64,000 nucleotides of DNA from Rhodococcus sp. OK302 (lineage in GTDB: Bacteria > Actinomycetota > Actinomycetes > Mycobacteriales > Mycobacteriaceae): positions 4,457,501-4,521,500 of the forward strand of contig NZ_NPJZ01000001.1 of the NCBI RefSeq assembly GCF_002245895.1. The letters are read 5' to 3'. The translations under genes and the position numbers were made by a program. Below, one piece after another: positions 1-15,593 of this stretch (positions are counted from its first letter, which is position 1; each line of letters opens with the position of its first letter). The notes below the pieces were generated by a model. That model was not told where the DNA came from and did no database searches. It saw only the letters and a program-made list of their open reading frames with translations.

Positions 1-238
1 CGGTAGCGCCGCCGGCGAGAACGATCGGACGGTTGCCGGCACGCTGAAAACGCTTGAGAGCGAGCAGAGGAACGAGGTGACCGGCATGCAAGCTCGGCCC
101 GGTGGGGTCGAACCCGGCATACAGCGTGATCGGTCCCGCCTCGAGATTCTTACGCAATGCGTCGAGATCGGTTGATTGGGCGATCAGTCCGCGCCAGGTC
201 AGTTCGTCGAGAATATTCTCAGTCACGGGGTCGATCAT
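1..238 (-). CDS. tyrS: Tyrosyl-tRNA synthetase, N-terminal part (cut by window edge)
   Basis: Charges tRNA-Tyr with tyrosine in the cytoplasm (class I synthetase). Only the first 79 residues lie in the window. They begin [20 protein letters not shown] and contain [20 protein letters not shown], the TyrS tyrosine pocket followed by the class I HIGH-type motif (here HAGH). The start chosen is the ATG at 238; a later in-frame GTG at about codon 5 is possible. It is followed downstream of mpg on the same strand, 7 bases after the mpg stop, so the two are probably co-transcribed. The identity is secure although the gene is partial. Confidence 0.93.
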   Translation of the reverse strand, partial: MIDPVTENILDELTWRGLIAQSTDLDALRKNLEAGPITLYAGFDPTGPSLHAGHLVPLLALKRFQRAGNRPIVLAGGAT

Positions 239-245
239 CCCACCT

Positions 246-854
246 CTACGAAACGGCAGGCGCTCGTGGGCTTCGACGGTAGGCGGACACGGCGGAAGAA
301 TCCGGAATCCACAGTCGCCAGGGAATGTCCGCGGCCGTACTGACTCCCACGCGGGGGCCTTCACTCCAGATCTCGACTTCTCCCAACTGCAGATGCACTC
401 GCGAAGTCGAGTCGAAGACGTCCGTTCCGTTGTCCGCCAACGAGATTCCCACGGACGAGCCAAGATTGCCTGGCCCGCGCGCCCAGTCGTACTTATGCCG
501 AGCACGGGAGCGTCGATTCTTGACGACGTCATCTCCGGCCACGACCTCCGCAGCCCGCAATAGGACACCACCTGCGACTCCGGTGGGTCCGTACGAGATG
601 TTCATGCAGAAGTGCATTCCGTAACTGCGGTAGACGTAGAGCAATCCGGCCCGCCCGAACATCACCCTGTTCCGCGGCGTTTGCCCTCGATAGGAGTGCG
701 CTGCCGGGTCCGGCCACGGCCCGACCTTCTCCCCTCCGTATGCCTCCACCTCGACTATTCGCAGTGACACGTCGTCGACCGTCAGGGTAGAACCCAGAAT
801 GATCAGGCCCGCGTCGCGTGGACTGGTCACGTCCGCCAGAACCTTGATGCTCAC
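246..854 (-). CDS. mpg: DNA-3-methyladenine glycosylase (Mpg/AAG family)
   Basis: Base-excision repair enzyme that removes alkylated or deaminated purines by cutting the N-glycosidic bond. The family pattern is clear: [10 protein letters not shown] (with the catalytic Glu), [41 protein letters not shown] and [13 protein letters not shown]. About 202 residues is normal for bacterial Mpg. I prefer the GTG at 854; an upstream in-frame GTG at 890 would add twelve unconserved residues and overlap the promoter of the divergent ABC operon. It lies directly upstream of tyrS, an arrangement also known in mycobacteria. Confidence 0.93.
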   Translation of the reverse strand: MSIKVLADVTSPRDAGLIILGSTLTVDDVSLRIVEVEAYGGEKVGPWPDPAAHSYRGQTPRNRVMFGRAGLLYVYRSYGMHFCMNISYGPTGVAGGVLLRAAEVVAGDDVVKNRRSRARHKYDWARGPGNLGSSVGISLADNGTDVFDSTSRVHLQLGEVEIWSEGPRVGVSTAADIPWRLWIPDSSAVSAYRRSPRAPAVS

Positions 855-875
855 CTGCTCAATTGTGCCTAACCG

Positions 876-923
876 TTGACTCCCGGGCACGCCGCGTCAG
901 ATAATTCATCAAGTGATGAATTA
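876..923 (+). promoter_or_regulatory. Promoter and palindromic TetR-type operator of the ABC exporter operon
   Basis: TTGACT (876-881), an 18-base spacer and GATAAT (900-905) form a good sigma-70-type promoter. Over the -10 box and the expected start site lies a perfect inverted repeat: TAATTCATCA (902-911), two bases, TGATGAATTA (914-923). The size and near-continuous symmetry fit a TetR-family operator, and the third gene of the operon encodes a TetR regulator, so autorepression is likely. The ribosome-binding site GTGAGG and the GTG start at 942 follow. The divergent mpg gene may also be affected. Confidence 0.75.
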
Positions 924-941
924 CTGGAAGTGAGGCACACA

Positions 942-1676
942 GTGACCACCAACCCGGCAATCGACATTCGAGGTCTTCGCGTAATCCGTGGAAAGACCGA
1001 GGTTCTCCACTCCATCGACCTTCAGGTTGCCAGCGGATCGATCACCGGACTTCTCGGTCCGTCGGGCTGCGGAAAGACAACGCTGATGCGCACGATTGTC
1101 GGAACTCAGATCGTCGAAAGCGGCGACGTCAAGGTCTTGGGCGACAATGCCGGGTCGGCCGCCCTTCGGCGCCGCGTCGGCTACGTCACCCAATCCCCCA
1201 GCGTCTACGGAGATCTGACGGTCACCCGCAACGTGCAGTATTTCGGCGCTCTCTACGGCAAGTCCGCGGCTGACGTTCGCGCCGCAATAGATACCGTCGG
1301 CCTCACCAAAAACGCACACCAGCTCGCCGCAGACCTCTCCGGCGGACAAGCAACTCGGGTATCGCTCGCGTGCGCACTCGTCGCCGACCCTGAACTGCTG
1401 GTTCTCGACGAACCGACAGTCGGGCTCGATCCGGTCCTTCGTGTCGAGCTGTGGGAACGATTTGCCGAACTCGCAAAACGTGGCACAACACTCCTCGTCT
1501 CGAGTCACGTCATGGACGAAGCAGATCACTGCGCGCAGCTGATCCTGATGCGCGACGGCTACCTCCTGGCGCAGCTCACCCCCGACGACCTTCGCACCAA
1601 AACCAGATGCGATCGTCTGGAAGACGCATTCCTCGAATTGATCCGGACTTCACCCGTCGGAGGCGAAATATCATGA
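942..1676 (+). CDS. ABC transporter ATP-binding protein (DrrA-like exporter)
   Basis: Cytoplasmic ATPase of a two-gene ABC-2 type exporter; substrate unknown, with drugs or lipids usual for the family. Walker A is GPSGCGKTT, the ABC signature is LSGGQATRVSLACAL, Walker B is LLVLDEPTVGLDP, and the H-loop is in LLVSSHVMDEADHC. The start chosen is GTG 942 (VTTNPAIDIRG), six bases after GTGAGG; an upstream start at 876 would put the operator inside the coding region. It overlaps the permease gene by four bases (ATGA), so the two are translationally coupled. About 244 residues, slightly short of DrrA because it lacks the longer C-terminal domain. It resembles Rv1687c in position. Confidence 0.9.
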   Translation: MTTNPAIDIRGLRVIRGKTEVLHSIDLQVASGSITGLLGPSGCGKTTLMRTIVGTQIVESGDVKVLGDNAGSAALRRRVGYVTQSPSVYGDLTVTRNVQYFGALYGKSAADVRAAIDTVGLTKNAHQLAADLSGGQATRVSLACALVADPELLVLDEPTVGLDPVLRVELWERFAELAKRGTTLLVSSHVMDEADHCAQLILMRDGYLLAQLTPDDLRTKTRCDRLEDAFLELIRTSPVGGEIS

Positions 1677-2428
1677 GCGTCAACATCTTCGGAGCAACAA
1701 CACGAAGAATTCTCCTGCAGCTACGTCAGGATCACCGCACGGTCGCGATGATCCTGTTGGTTCCGACGCTCCTGATGGTCCTGCTGTACTTCCTCTACCA
1801 GGACGTGCCGACCGCACCCGGCCACACTTCGATCTTTCAACGCGTCGCCATCACCATGCTCGGAATCTTGCCCTTTGTCGTGATGTTTCTGGTTACCTCC
1901 ATCGCCATGCAGCGGGAACGGAGTTCCGGCACTCTCGAACGCCTGCTGACAACGCCGATGGGCAAATTGGATCTGCTGGCCGGATATGCGGCCGCATTCT
2001 CACTGTCCGCAGCGGCTCAGGCGGCTCTCGCATGCGCCGTCGCGTTCGGATTCCTGGGGGTGACGATCGCCGGCAGTCTGGGGTGGGTGATCGTGATCGC
2101 CGTTCTGGTCGCAATCCTCGGAGTCGCCCTCGGCCTGCTGGCCAGTGCCTTTGCCAAAACCGAGTTCCAAGCGGTGCAATTCATGCCCGTCGTGGTGGTT
2201 CCCCAACTGTTCCTGTGCGGACTGTTCGTACCCCGTGATCAGCTACCGACCTGGCTTGAATGGATCAGCAACGTACTCCCCCTGAGTTACGCCGTCGACG
2301 CGCTCGAACAGGTGTCGATTCACGCTGACGCAACCGGCCAGATGTGGCGTGACCTCGCAATCATGGCTGGTTTTGCCGCCGCAGCGTTGTCACTGGCAGC
2401 AGCGACCCTCGATCGCCGAACACCGTGA
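1673..2428 (+). CDS. ABC-2 type transporter permease
   Basis: Membrane partner of the preceding ATPase. The 251-residue protein has a cytoplasmic N-terminus, a first membrane segment near MILLVPTLLMVLLYFLY, and further segments near ILPFVVMFLVTSIAMQ, AAQAALACAVAFGFLGV, VIVIAVLVAILGVALGLLAS, VVVPQLFLCGLFVP and the C-terminal GFAAAALSLAAA. The ABC-2 signature region RERSSGTLERLLTTPMGKLDLL follows the second segment, and the FVPRDQLPTWLEWISNVLPLSYAVDAL segment is typical of DrrB-like permeases. The ATG at 1673 overlaps the ATPase stop, and its own stop overlaps the GTG of the TetR gene, so all three form one operon. Confidence 0.9.
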   Translation: MSVNIFGATTRRILLQLRQDHRTVAMILLVPTLLMVLLYFLYQDVPTAPGHTSIFQRVAITMLGILPFVVMFLVTSIAMQRERSSGTLERLLTTPMGKLDLLAGYAAAFSLSAAAQAALACAVAFGFLGVTIAGSLGWVIVIAVLVAILGVALGLLASAFAKTEFQAVQFMPVVVVPQLFLCGLFVPRDQLPTWLEWISNVLPLSYAVDALEQVSIHADATGQMWRDLAIMAGFAAAALSLAAATLDRRTP

Positions 2429-3033
2429 ACATCCGCGACATCCCGCCGCGATCAGGCCGGCGCCCCGGCAAGTCCGAGACTCGAACACAGATTCTCGACA
2501 GCGCCCGACGCGCATTTTCACGGAACGGATTCCGGGAGGCGACTGTCCGATCCATCGCCTCGGACGCCGACGTCGACCCGGCCCTGATCCACCACTATTT
2601 CGGCAGCAAGGAACAGCTGTTCACCGCTGCCATCGCACTACCGCTGGATCCGAAAATCGTCCTCGCGCCTGTTCAGGCATCAACGAACGAAAACCTGGGC
2701 GCCACCCTGCTGACGGCCGTGCTCGGCGTCTGGGAATCCGAACACCGCGACGCGATTCTCGCCGCATTTCGATCAGCGATTTCAGGCGACGGATCACAGT
2801 TGATCCAGAGTTTCCTACTGAACATCGTCTTGCGCGACATCATCCCGCGAGTGGATTCGCCGCCCGGGAGCGGACTCCTCCGAGCGGAGTTGGTCGCGTC
2901 GCAGATCGCGGGACTCTTGATGACGCGCTACATTCTCGAGCTCGATCCGCTGAAATCACTGAGCGTCGACGCGCTGGTACCGCTGGTGGCTCCGAACCTC
3001 CAGCGGTACCTCACGGGAGAAATCCCGATCTAA
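2425..3033 (+). CDS. TetR-family regulator of the ABC exporter operon
   Basis: DNA-binding repressor. The N-terminal helix-turn-helix spans about residues 17-65 (TRTQILDSARRAFSRNGFRE, then VRSIASDADVDPALIHHYFGSKEQLF), followed by an all-helical ligand-binding domain with a C-terminal TetR_C-like end (LVASQIAGLLMTRYILELDPL). 202 residues. The GTG start overlaps the permease stop (GTGA). Because it is the last gene of the operon whose promoter carries a perfect palindrome at 902-923, it probably represses its own operon and is released by an exported compound. Its stop overlaps that of the convergent Trm112-like gene. Confidence 0.88.
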   Translation: MNIRDIPPRSGRRPGKSETRTQILDSARRAFSRNGFREATVRSIASDADVDPALIHHYFGSKEQLFTAAIALPLDPKIVLAPVQASTNENLGATLLTAVLGVWESEHRDAILAAFRSAISGDGSQLIQSFLLNIVLRDIIPRVDSPPGSGLLRAELVASQIAGLLMTRYILELDPLKSLSVDALVPLVAPNLQRYLTGEIPI

Positions 3034-3251
3034 GCCTGGCTGTCGGCTTCGCCGGACTGTGCAAGTAGCTGCTCATGCTCGTCGTCTGCAACGTCACGAG
3101 CCTCGTCGATCAACAGCACCGGAATACCGTTCTCGATCGGGTAGGCGCGCCGAAGGCGAGGGTTGTAGAGCAGCTCGTCCCCGACCAGCAACAGCGGGCC
3201 CTTGTCTTGCGGGCAGGCCAGAATGCTGAGCAACGTCGAATCAATAGCCAC
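3030..3251 (-). CDS. Trm112-like small protein (UPF0434 family)
   Basis: Protein of 73 residues, MAIDSTLLSILACPQDKG then LRRAYPIENGIPVLLIDEA, the conserved pattern of bacterial Trm112/YcaR-type proteins. Eukaryotic Trm112 activates methyltransferases and binds zinc; this copy has only one cysteine, so zinc binding as in the yeast protein is unlikely. It lies 67 bases upstream of, but on the opposite side from, the next minus-strand gene and converges with the TetR gene, overlapping it by four bases. The precise partner enzyme is unknown. Confidence 0.85.
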   Translation of the reverse strand: MAIDSTLLSILACPQDKGPLLLVGDELLYNPRLRRAYPIENGIPVLLIDEARDVADDEHEQLLAQSGEADSQA

Positions 3252-3318
3252 GTTTTTCCTCTCGAACCGAACACGAACTGAGCGTGTTCAGGCTACCCGC
3301 CGAACACCGTCGAACCAC

Positions 3319-6300
3319 TCACCGAGACCCGGTACCCACCCTCGTCGGCATCAACTGAGCCGCAACGGCCTTGGTCAGCCGCTTGTACGACTGGGTTTCG
3401 GAGTCCAAGTACCAGGTCCGCGGGCCCGGCGCAGGCACACCCGCCGCGATCAGCGCCGTCGAACTCGGGCGATACGACGAACCCACCGGAATGCTGTCAA
3501 CCACGTGAACGATGTCCGGACGAGCGTTGAAATCGAGTTTCGACAACGCCTCGGCGAGTTCTGCCGAGCGGAATTGCCGACCCGGCAGCCACGTCACCGC
3601 CGCCACCGCCAACTGATGCGGGGCCTGACCGATCGCGTAGGCAACAGCAAGGTCCACGCGAGGAACACTCGACAGAGCGTCGACGATCGGAGCAGTGAAA
3701 ACCGCTCCCCGAACCGTCGACATGACGGTGTGCTTGTGGTCGACCAACCAGTAGTCGCCGTCCGGATCGCGTCGGAACAGATTCTCGGTCGGAATCCACG
3801 AATCGCCGGCCTCGAACAGACCGCGCATTGCTCCTCCGGACAGATCAGCGTTCATGCCTGCTCGCCCGAGCAACAATCCGACCTCGTCGTCGGCGCACTC
3901 GCGAACAAATCCGTCCTCGTTTTCGAGGAGTCGACCGCTGAGTGGCTCGTAGGCCGCCAGCCGAACTCGGGCGCTGCCGGGCAACGGACGACCCTTGGAC
4001 CCGATCTTGGATCCGGCGACATTGGCGAGGATGACATCGCCCTCGGTAGACGCGTAGAACTCGAGGATCTGTGCCGGATCGAACGCTTCGGTGGTCCGCT
4101 TCCACAGCCCCTGTGGCATGCCCGAACCGATGAAGAGCCGTACCGGATGACTGCCGTCGAGCAACAGCAGGTCTTCGTCCAGAATCTGGCGCATCATCGA
4201 CCACGTATAGCTGACGACGGTCACTCCGTACCGGTGAATCTCCTCCACGAAACGCGCCGGATCGAGGCCACGCGACAGTGCGATCCGGGATCCGCCCGCC
4301 ATTGCGCCACCGATGGTCGCCAACAAACTCGATGAATGATGCAGGGGTGCAAGGCAATAGACTGTGTCGCCGCGATCGAGGTCGGCGGCGGTTGCCGTAC
4401 CGAACGCGGAGAGCGCCCAACGATAGTTGGTGATCTGCTTCGCTTCGAGTTCGCCCCCGGACTCCGCGAAGATGATGAACGCGAGTTCGCGCGCGATGCC
4501 TGGATCCGGCCGGTACCAACCCGGCAAGTTCACCGCCGCCGGATCGATCTGTTCGAGATCGATCACGTCGTGGGATGGATCGATGGCCAGTCCGCGCGCA
4601 TCGCCGCCACCCAACACCAGGACTGGCCGGCCGAGCGTGACCGCAGCTTCGACGTTCTCCGGATCAGTGATGATTCGGTCTACCGCTCCGAGTTTGACGG
4701 CAGTGGCGACGTCGCCGCCCGGCGGGAGCATGACGGCGACGGCACCGAGACGCGAGAGCGCCGAGATTGCCGCAAGCGCACTGGGTCGCGTCTCCATCAG
4801 CACGCCGACGTGAGCTGCCGGACGTACACCCACGGATATCAAGCCGCGAACAACATTGTCGATACGTGCATTGACGGCTTCGTAGGTGTGAACGCGATTG
4901 TCGAAGAGGAAGCACTCTCCGGACGGCGCCTTGCGCCGTTGTTCCGCCAGAAGCTGACTGAGCGAGATCTTGGTATGCGGCTGAATCTGATTGAGCCTCG
5001 CCAACCTGGGCAATGCTCGGGCGGCTTCATTGGATAGTTCGAACGTTCCACGCAATGCGCCGGCAGCAAGGTCGCTGATGCCCTTGGTCATACCGACACC
5101 GACCTCCGCGACAGACGCCACGGTGTGGATGATCCGGTTGCTGATGGACACGCCGGTCTCGTCTTCGAGGTACGGACCCTGGGGCATGTGGTCGACACGA
5201 TCCGGGAGTTTCCCGCCCTTTTCGGTCCACTGTACAAATTCCCCGGTAGTCGGCCACGTATGGTTGGCTGCGGTCGAACCTACTACCAGACCGAAATGCC
5301 CTGCGCGCAAGGTTGATTCGTAGACATCAGCACGCGGCGCCGCCTGGGTGATGCCGCGGACCGCCTGAGGCTGGCCGATATCGTCGACCTCACCGACAAA
5401 CGCCAGAATGGGGCACGTGATTTCGGCGAGCGACACCACCTGATCCTTGATCACAAACCCGCCGGACATCATCCGGTTGTGAACGATGAACTGCTTGAGC
5501 AGTTCTGCGACTGCGGGCCCCGACCAGGCGACCCACCCTTCCGTCGCCAAGAAGCGTCGTTGCTGTTCACGTGGAAGGAGTGCTTCACGATCGTGAAGTT
5601 GCAGGAGGAAATCCACACGCATCTTGAGCGTCTTGATCGGATCGAGCAATTGGAAGCCGGTGCGGGCCATCCAGCCGGTGACCGCGAGTCTGTTGAAGAC
5701 GTGATCGGCCAGGAAATCGGCACCCCACGTGGCGATCCCGGCCGGGATACCGAAAGGCAGCGCGGCCAACGTATCCACAGGGCTTCCGAAAGTGATGACG
5801 CTGGCAATGTTTCGACTGCGCCGATACGCGGCCGCCTGATAGGCGAACATTCCACCCTGCGAGTAGCCGGAAAGGTGAACATCTTTGCCGGTGTGACGAT
5901 GGACGTGGTCGACGATGTCACTCAGCGCAACGATGTGGTCGGCGAGATTACGATCCCAGCCACCTTCTTCGGCGTCCGGCGACCCGAAGTCGACAACCCA
6001 AGGATCGAGTCCCATCCCGTGCAGAATGCCGACGGCACCCTGATCCCGGGTGACGTCGTACACGTTGGCCGACATCATCATCGGCGGAATCAACACGATA
6101 GGCGGACCTGCCACTGCAGGATCAGCATCGGGAAAATATCGTCGCAGACGGTACATCGGCGCGCGTTCGACAATCTCGAACGGCGACGTCGTCAGATCCG
6201 TCTCGAGCCCACCCAGACGAACAACTTCGAGGCCGTTCTGTGCTGTCGCAACCACCCGCCGAAGAGGGCCCAGCACTGACTTGGAATTCAATCCCACCAT
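3319..6300 (-). CDS. Bifunctional alpha/beta hydrolase - acyl-CoA synthetase-like protein (Rv1683-type)
   Basis: Fusion of 993 residues. Residues about 1-370 are an alpha/beta hydrolase resembling PHA synthase/lipases: IVLIPPMMMSANVYD, the nucleophile elbow HLSGYSQGGMFAY, and GEVDDIGQP and RAGHFGLVVG near the Asp and His positions. Residues about 445-990 are an ANL (AMP-binding) domain with the A5 motif EFYASTEGDV. Its usual P-loop TSGTTGxPKG is replaced by FAESGGELEAKQ, and the A8 region is GDSWIPTENLFRRDPDG with VDHKHTVMSTVRGAVF. Adenylation may therefore be weak or lost. By length and position next to the Trm112-like gene and ABC operon it matches M. tuberculosis Rv1683, annotated as a bifunctional lipase and long-chain acyl-CoA synthase. 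A role in storage-lipid metabolism is inference. Confidence 0.85.
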   Translation of the reverse strand: MVGLNSKSVLGPLRRVVATAQNGLEVVRLGGLETDLTTSPFEIVERAPMYRLRRYFPDADPAVAGPPIVLIPPMMMSANVYDVTRDQGAVGILHGMGLDPWVVDFGSPDAEEGGWDRNLADHIVALSDIVDHVHRHTGKDVHLSGYSQGGMFAYQAAAYRRSRNIASVITFGSPVDTLAALPFGIPAGIATWGADFLADHVFNRLAVTGWMARTGFQLLDPIKTLKMRVDFLLQLHDREALLPREQQRRFLATEGWVAWSGPAVAELLKQFIVHNRMMSGGFVIKDQVVSLAEITCPILAFVGEVDDIGQPQAVRGITQAAPRADVYESTLRAGHFGLVVGSTAANHTWPTTGEFVQWTEKGGKLPDRVDHMPQGPYLEDETGVSISNRIIHTVASVAEVGVGMTKGISDLAAGALRGTFELSNEAARALPRLARLNQIQPHTKISLSQLLAEQRRKAPSGECFLFDNRVHTYEAVNARIDNVVRGLISVGVRPAAHVGVLMETRPSALAAISALSRLGAVAVMLPPGGDVATAVKLGAVDRIITDPENVEAAVTLGRPVLVLGGGDARGLAIDPSHDVIDLEQIDPAAVNLPGWYRPDPGIARELAFIIFAESGGELEAKQITNYRWALSAFGTATAADLDRGDTVYCLAPLHHSSSLLATIGGAMAGGSRIALSRGLDPARFVEEIHRYGVTVVSYTWSMMRQILDEDLLLLDGSHPVRLFIGSGMPQGLWKRTTEAFDPAQILEFYASTEGDVILANVAGSKIGSKGRPLPGSARVRLAAYEPLSGRLLENEDGFVRECADDEVGLLLGRAGMNADLSGGAMRGLFEAGDSWIPTENLFRRDPDGDYWLVDHKHTVMSTVRGAVFTAPIVDALSSVPRVDLAVAYAIGQAPHQLAVAAVTWLPGRQFRSAELAEALSKLDFNARPDIVHVVDSIPVGSSYRPSSTALIAAGVPAPGPRTWYLDSETQSYKRLTKAVAAQLMPTRVGTGSR

Positions 6301-6379
6301 TTCACTCCCAAGTTACTTGCAACATCAGGTCGGTCGCATTTGTCTCAAGCGCAATTAGCCTACTGTCCCGAAAAACAAA

Positions 6380-6418
6380 TACGCGGCCAGGGAGCACAAA
6401 ATGCTCCCTGACCGCGTA
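6380..6418 (-). terminator. Intrinsic terminator of the arginine operon
   Basis: On the minus strand, just after the argH stop, a 17-base stem (6402-6418 with 6380-6396, one mismatch) closes a five-base loop and is followed by a T-rich run (ATTTGTTTTTCG). This is a strong factor-independent terminator ending the eight-gene arg transcript. Confidence 0.85.
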
Positions 6419-6436
6419 AGACAGTGACCTTAGAAC

Positions 6437-7858
<1,422 letters not shown>

Positions 7859-9058
7859 TTACAGACCGAGATCGCGCTTTGCCGCGACCTTCGAGGACAG
7901 GCCGTGGATCTCGACGAAGCCCTTCGATGCGGACTGGTCGAAGGTGTCGCCCTCGTCGTACGTTGCGAGGTTGAAGTCGTAGAGCGACTCGGGGCTACGA
8001 CGACCGTTGACCGTGATTGCTCCACCGTGCAGGAAGAGACGGATGTCGCCGGTGACGCGTTCCTGCGTCTTGGCGACGAACGTATCGAGTGCATCCTTGA
8101 GGGGCGAGAACCACAGGCCGTCGTAGACCAGCTCGGACCAACGCTGCTCCATCTGACGCTTGTAGCGACCGAGTTCGCGTTCGAGGGTGACGTGCTCGAG
8201 TTCCTGGTGAGCGGTGATGAGAACCATCGCGCCGGGAGCTTCATAGATCTCGCGACTCTTGATACCGACGAGACGGTCTTCGACGACGTCCAGACGGCCG
8301 ACACCCTGGGCACCGGCGCGCTTGTTCAGTTCCTGGATGGCTTCGAGGACGGTGACCTTGCGGCCGTCGATGGCAACGGGCTTGCCGGCTTCGAAGCTGA
8401 CGATCAGCTCGTCAGGAGCGTTCCAGTTGACCGTCGGATCCTCGGTGTAGTCGTAGACGTCCTTGGTGGGCGCGTTCCACAGGTCCTCGAGGAAACCGGT
8501 CTCGACAGCGCGACCCCACACGTTCTGGTCGATCGAGAACGGGGACTTCTTGGAGACGTTGATCGGGATGTTGTTGTCCTCGGCGAACTTGATCGCCTTC
8601 TCGCGGGTCCAGGCGTAGTCGCGGACCGGTGCGATGACCGACAGGTCGGGAGCGAGGGTGGCGAAGCCGACCTCGAAACGAACCTGGTCATTGCCCTTAC
8701 CGGTGCAACCGTGCGAGACGATGGTGCCGCCGTGCGCGCGTGCAGCCTCGACGATGTGCTTGACGATCAGCGGGCGGCTGATAGCCGAGACCAGCGGGTA
8801 ACGGTCCATGTAGAGAGCGTTTGCCTGGATGGTCGGCAAGCAGTACTCGTCCGCGAACTCGTCGCGAGCGTCGACGACGACGGATTCGACTGCGCCGCAG
8901 TCGAGTGCGCGCTGACGCACGACCTCCATGTCCTCGCCGCCCTGCCCCAGATCGATGGCGACGGCGACAACCTCAGCACCCGTCTCCTTGCCGATCCAAC
9001 TGATGGCAACAGAAGTGTCCAGCCCGCCCGAATAGGCGAGTACGACGCGATCGGCCAT
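7859..9058 (-). CDS. argG: Argininosuccinate synthase
   Basis: Joins citrulline and aspartate with ATP to form argininosuccinate. The 399-residue protein starts [19 protein letters not shown], containing the SGGxD PP-loop of the ATP pyrophosphatase fold. [15 protein letters not shown] (aspartate/citrulline site) and [18 protein letters not shown] are conserved. A good Shine-Dalgarno (AAGGAGC) precedes the ATG. 47 bases separate it from argR upstream; this gap holds a TTGACA and a short TCTTG-ACA-CAAGA repeat, so an internal promoter is possible but not clear. Confidence 0.97.
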   Translation of the reverse strand: MADRVVLAYSGGLDTSVAISWIGKETGAEVVAVAIDLGQGGEDMEVVRQRALDCGAVESVVVDARDEFADEYCLPTIQANALYMDRYPLVSAISRPLIVKHIVEAARAHGGTIVSHGCTGKGNDQVRFEVGFATLAPDLSVIAPVRDYAWTREKAIKFAEDNNIPINVSKKSPFSIDQNVWGRAVETGFLEDLWNAPTKDVYDYTEDPTVNWNAPDELIVSFEAGKPVAIDGRKVTVLEAIQELNKRAGAQGVGRLDVVEDRLVGIKSREIYEAPGAMVLITAHQELEHVTLERELGRYKRQMEQRWSELVYDGLWFSPLKDALDTFVAKTQERVTGDIRLFLHGGAITVNGRRSPESLYDFNLATYDEGDTFDQSASKGFVEIHGLSSKVAAKRDLGL

Positions 9059-9105
9059 TGTTTTTGTGCTCCTTAGGTTGAATATCTTGTGTCAAGAATA
9101 AGGGG

Positions 9106-11724
<2,619 letters not shown>

Positions 11725-11725
<1 letters not shown>

Positions 11726-12635
11726 CAGTTGTCTCCAGGCTCGGTGATGTCGGATCCGGGCACAACCATCGTGCCGATTCCCTCACCGGTGAAAAGTTCG
11801 AGTAGGACGGAATGCGCGAGCCTTCCGTCGATGACATGCGCCGACGGAACACCACCGCGAACAGCTCGCAGGCACGCTTCCATCTTGGGCACCATGCCGG
11901 CGTCGAGGCTCGGCAAAAGCTTTGCCAGCGCGTCGGTATCGATTTCGCTGGCGAGCGAGGATCGATCCGGCCAATCCGTGTACAGGCCCTCGACATCGGT
12001 GAGAACAACAAGCTTCTCCGCGCCGATCGCCTCGGCAAGCGCAGCCGCAGCGGTATCGGCGTTGATGTTGTGAACCACGCCGTCCACGTCGGGAGCGATG
12101 GTCGAGACCACCGGAATACGTCCTGCCGCAATGAGATCCAAGACTGCATCGGGGTTAACCGTCGTGACGTCACCAACCAGTCCGATATCGGTCTGCTCCC
12201 CGTCGACCGCAACGGTGCGACGCGTCGCCGTGAACAGGTGGGCGTCTTCACCGGAAATGCCGACCGCGTACGGACCGTGCGCGTTGATCAGCCCGACGAG
12301 TTCACGACCCACCTGACCGAACAACACCATCCGCACAACGTCCATCACTTCGGGCGTCGTCACGCGGAAACCGCCGCGGAACTCCCCCTTCATGCCCAGA
12401 CGCGCCAACATCGCATTGATCTGCGGTCCGCCGCCGTGAACCACGACGGGATGGATTCCGACGGTGCGGAGGAATGCCATGTCGGCAGCAAAAGCCGTTT
12501 TGAGTTCGTCGTCGATCATGGCGTTTCCGCCGTACTTGACCACCACGATCTTGTCCCGGAAACGCTGCAACCAGGGCAGTGCGTCGGCGAGGACGTGCGC
12601 CTTCTGATGCTCGCTGATCTCTGCCAGAGATTCGG

Positions 12636-12639
<4 letters not shown>
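11725..12639 (-). CDS. argB: Acetylglutamate kinase
   Basis: Phosphorylates N-acetylglutamate; in many bacteria it is the step inhibited by arginine. 304 residues of the amino acid kinase fold: [10 protein letters not shown] (phosphate-binding Lys and glycines), [38 protein letters not shown] and [11 protein letters not shown]. The N-terminal helix (about 30 residues before IVVKYGG) is the type linked to arginine-sensitive hexameric enzymes, so feedback control is probable. The start overlaps argJ by four bases. Confidence 0.96.
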
Positions 12640-15009
<2,370 letters not shown>

Positions 15010-15025
15010 CTACTTATGTCGGCGG

Positions 15026-15478
15026 CTATTTACCCATCGATCGACGAATCTCTTCGAGCTTGGCTTTGGCGGCCTTCTGGCGCTCGTCCCACTGCTCGTC
15101 AACGGATTTCCCGGCTGGGCTCTCGTGCGCTAGCTCGGCTGAACCGATCGATGTACCAACCCGTCCCTCGATCTTCTCGCGGACTCGGTCGAAGGTGGGC
15201 ACTCCACCTTCCGTGTAGTCCGGTTCGGGAATCCTGGGTTCGGTCGCGTAGAAGATGGGGGCGTCGATGATCTCGTCGGCCTCGACAATGATCTCGGGCA
15301 AATGCGCAGGTTGGGGAGATTGTGCTGCGTCCAGACTGGCACGGAGCGCGACGAGGCTCGGACGAGCGTCGACAACAGCCCGAACTACAGCGAGAAAGTC
15401 CTCGTCGCTGAGGGAACTTGCAGCCTCGACCACGCTGTAGACCGAACTACCGTGTACCGAATTTTCACGCGCGGACAT
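15026..15478 (-). CDS. Conserved hypothetical protein, acidic, about 150 residues
   Basis: I do not recognise a named family. From the ATG at 15478 (alternative 15481), preceded by AAGGGG, the protein starts MSARENSVHGSSVYSVVEAA and is soluble, with a helical N-terminal part (SLSDEDFLAVVRAVVDARPSLVALRASLD), a proline-rich acidic middle and a charged C-terminal helix (DEQWDERQKAAKAKLEEIRR). No membrane segment or signal peptide is visible. A longer reading frame reaches 15571 but its extra residues look non-coding. It shares the divergent region with the SRPBCC gene and follows no operon. Confidence 0.6.
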   Translation of the reverse strand: MSARENSVHGSSVYSVVEAASSLSDEDFLAVVRAVVDARPSLVALRASLDAAQSPQPAHLPEIIVEADEIIDAPIFYATEPRIPEPDYTEGGVPTFDRVREKIEGRVGTSIGSAELAHESPAGKSVDEQWDERQKAAKAKLEEIRRSMGK

Positions 15479-15593
15479 CATCAGCCCCTTCTGGAAAATG
15501 CCGTCGGACACTCTTGATCCTTCCATGATCGCCCAGAGCAACAGACATAGGCTTCGAAGACGGATGCGCATACCGCGGGAAAGAAGGCTTCAT

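Noticed and set aside
4336..5037. Long plus-strand frames opposite the bifunctional synthetase gene
   Set aside because: Shadow frames from high GC; arginine/serine-rich composition, no ribosome-binding site, no family.
9059..9105. Second ArgR site before argG
   Set aside because: Only a 5-base TCTTG/CAAGA repeat and a lone TTGACA; too weak to list.
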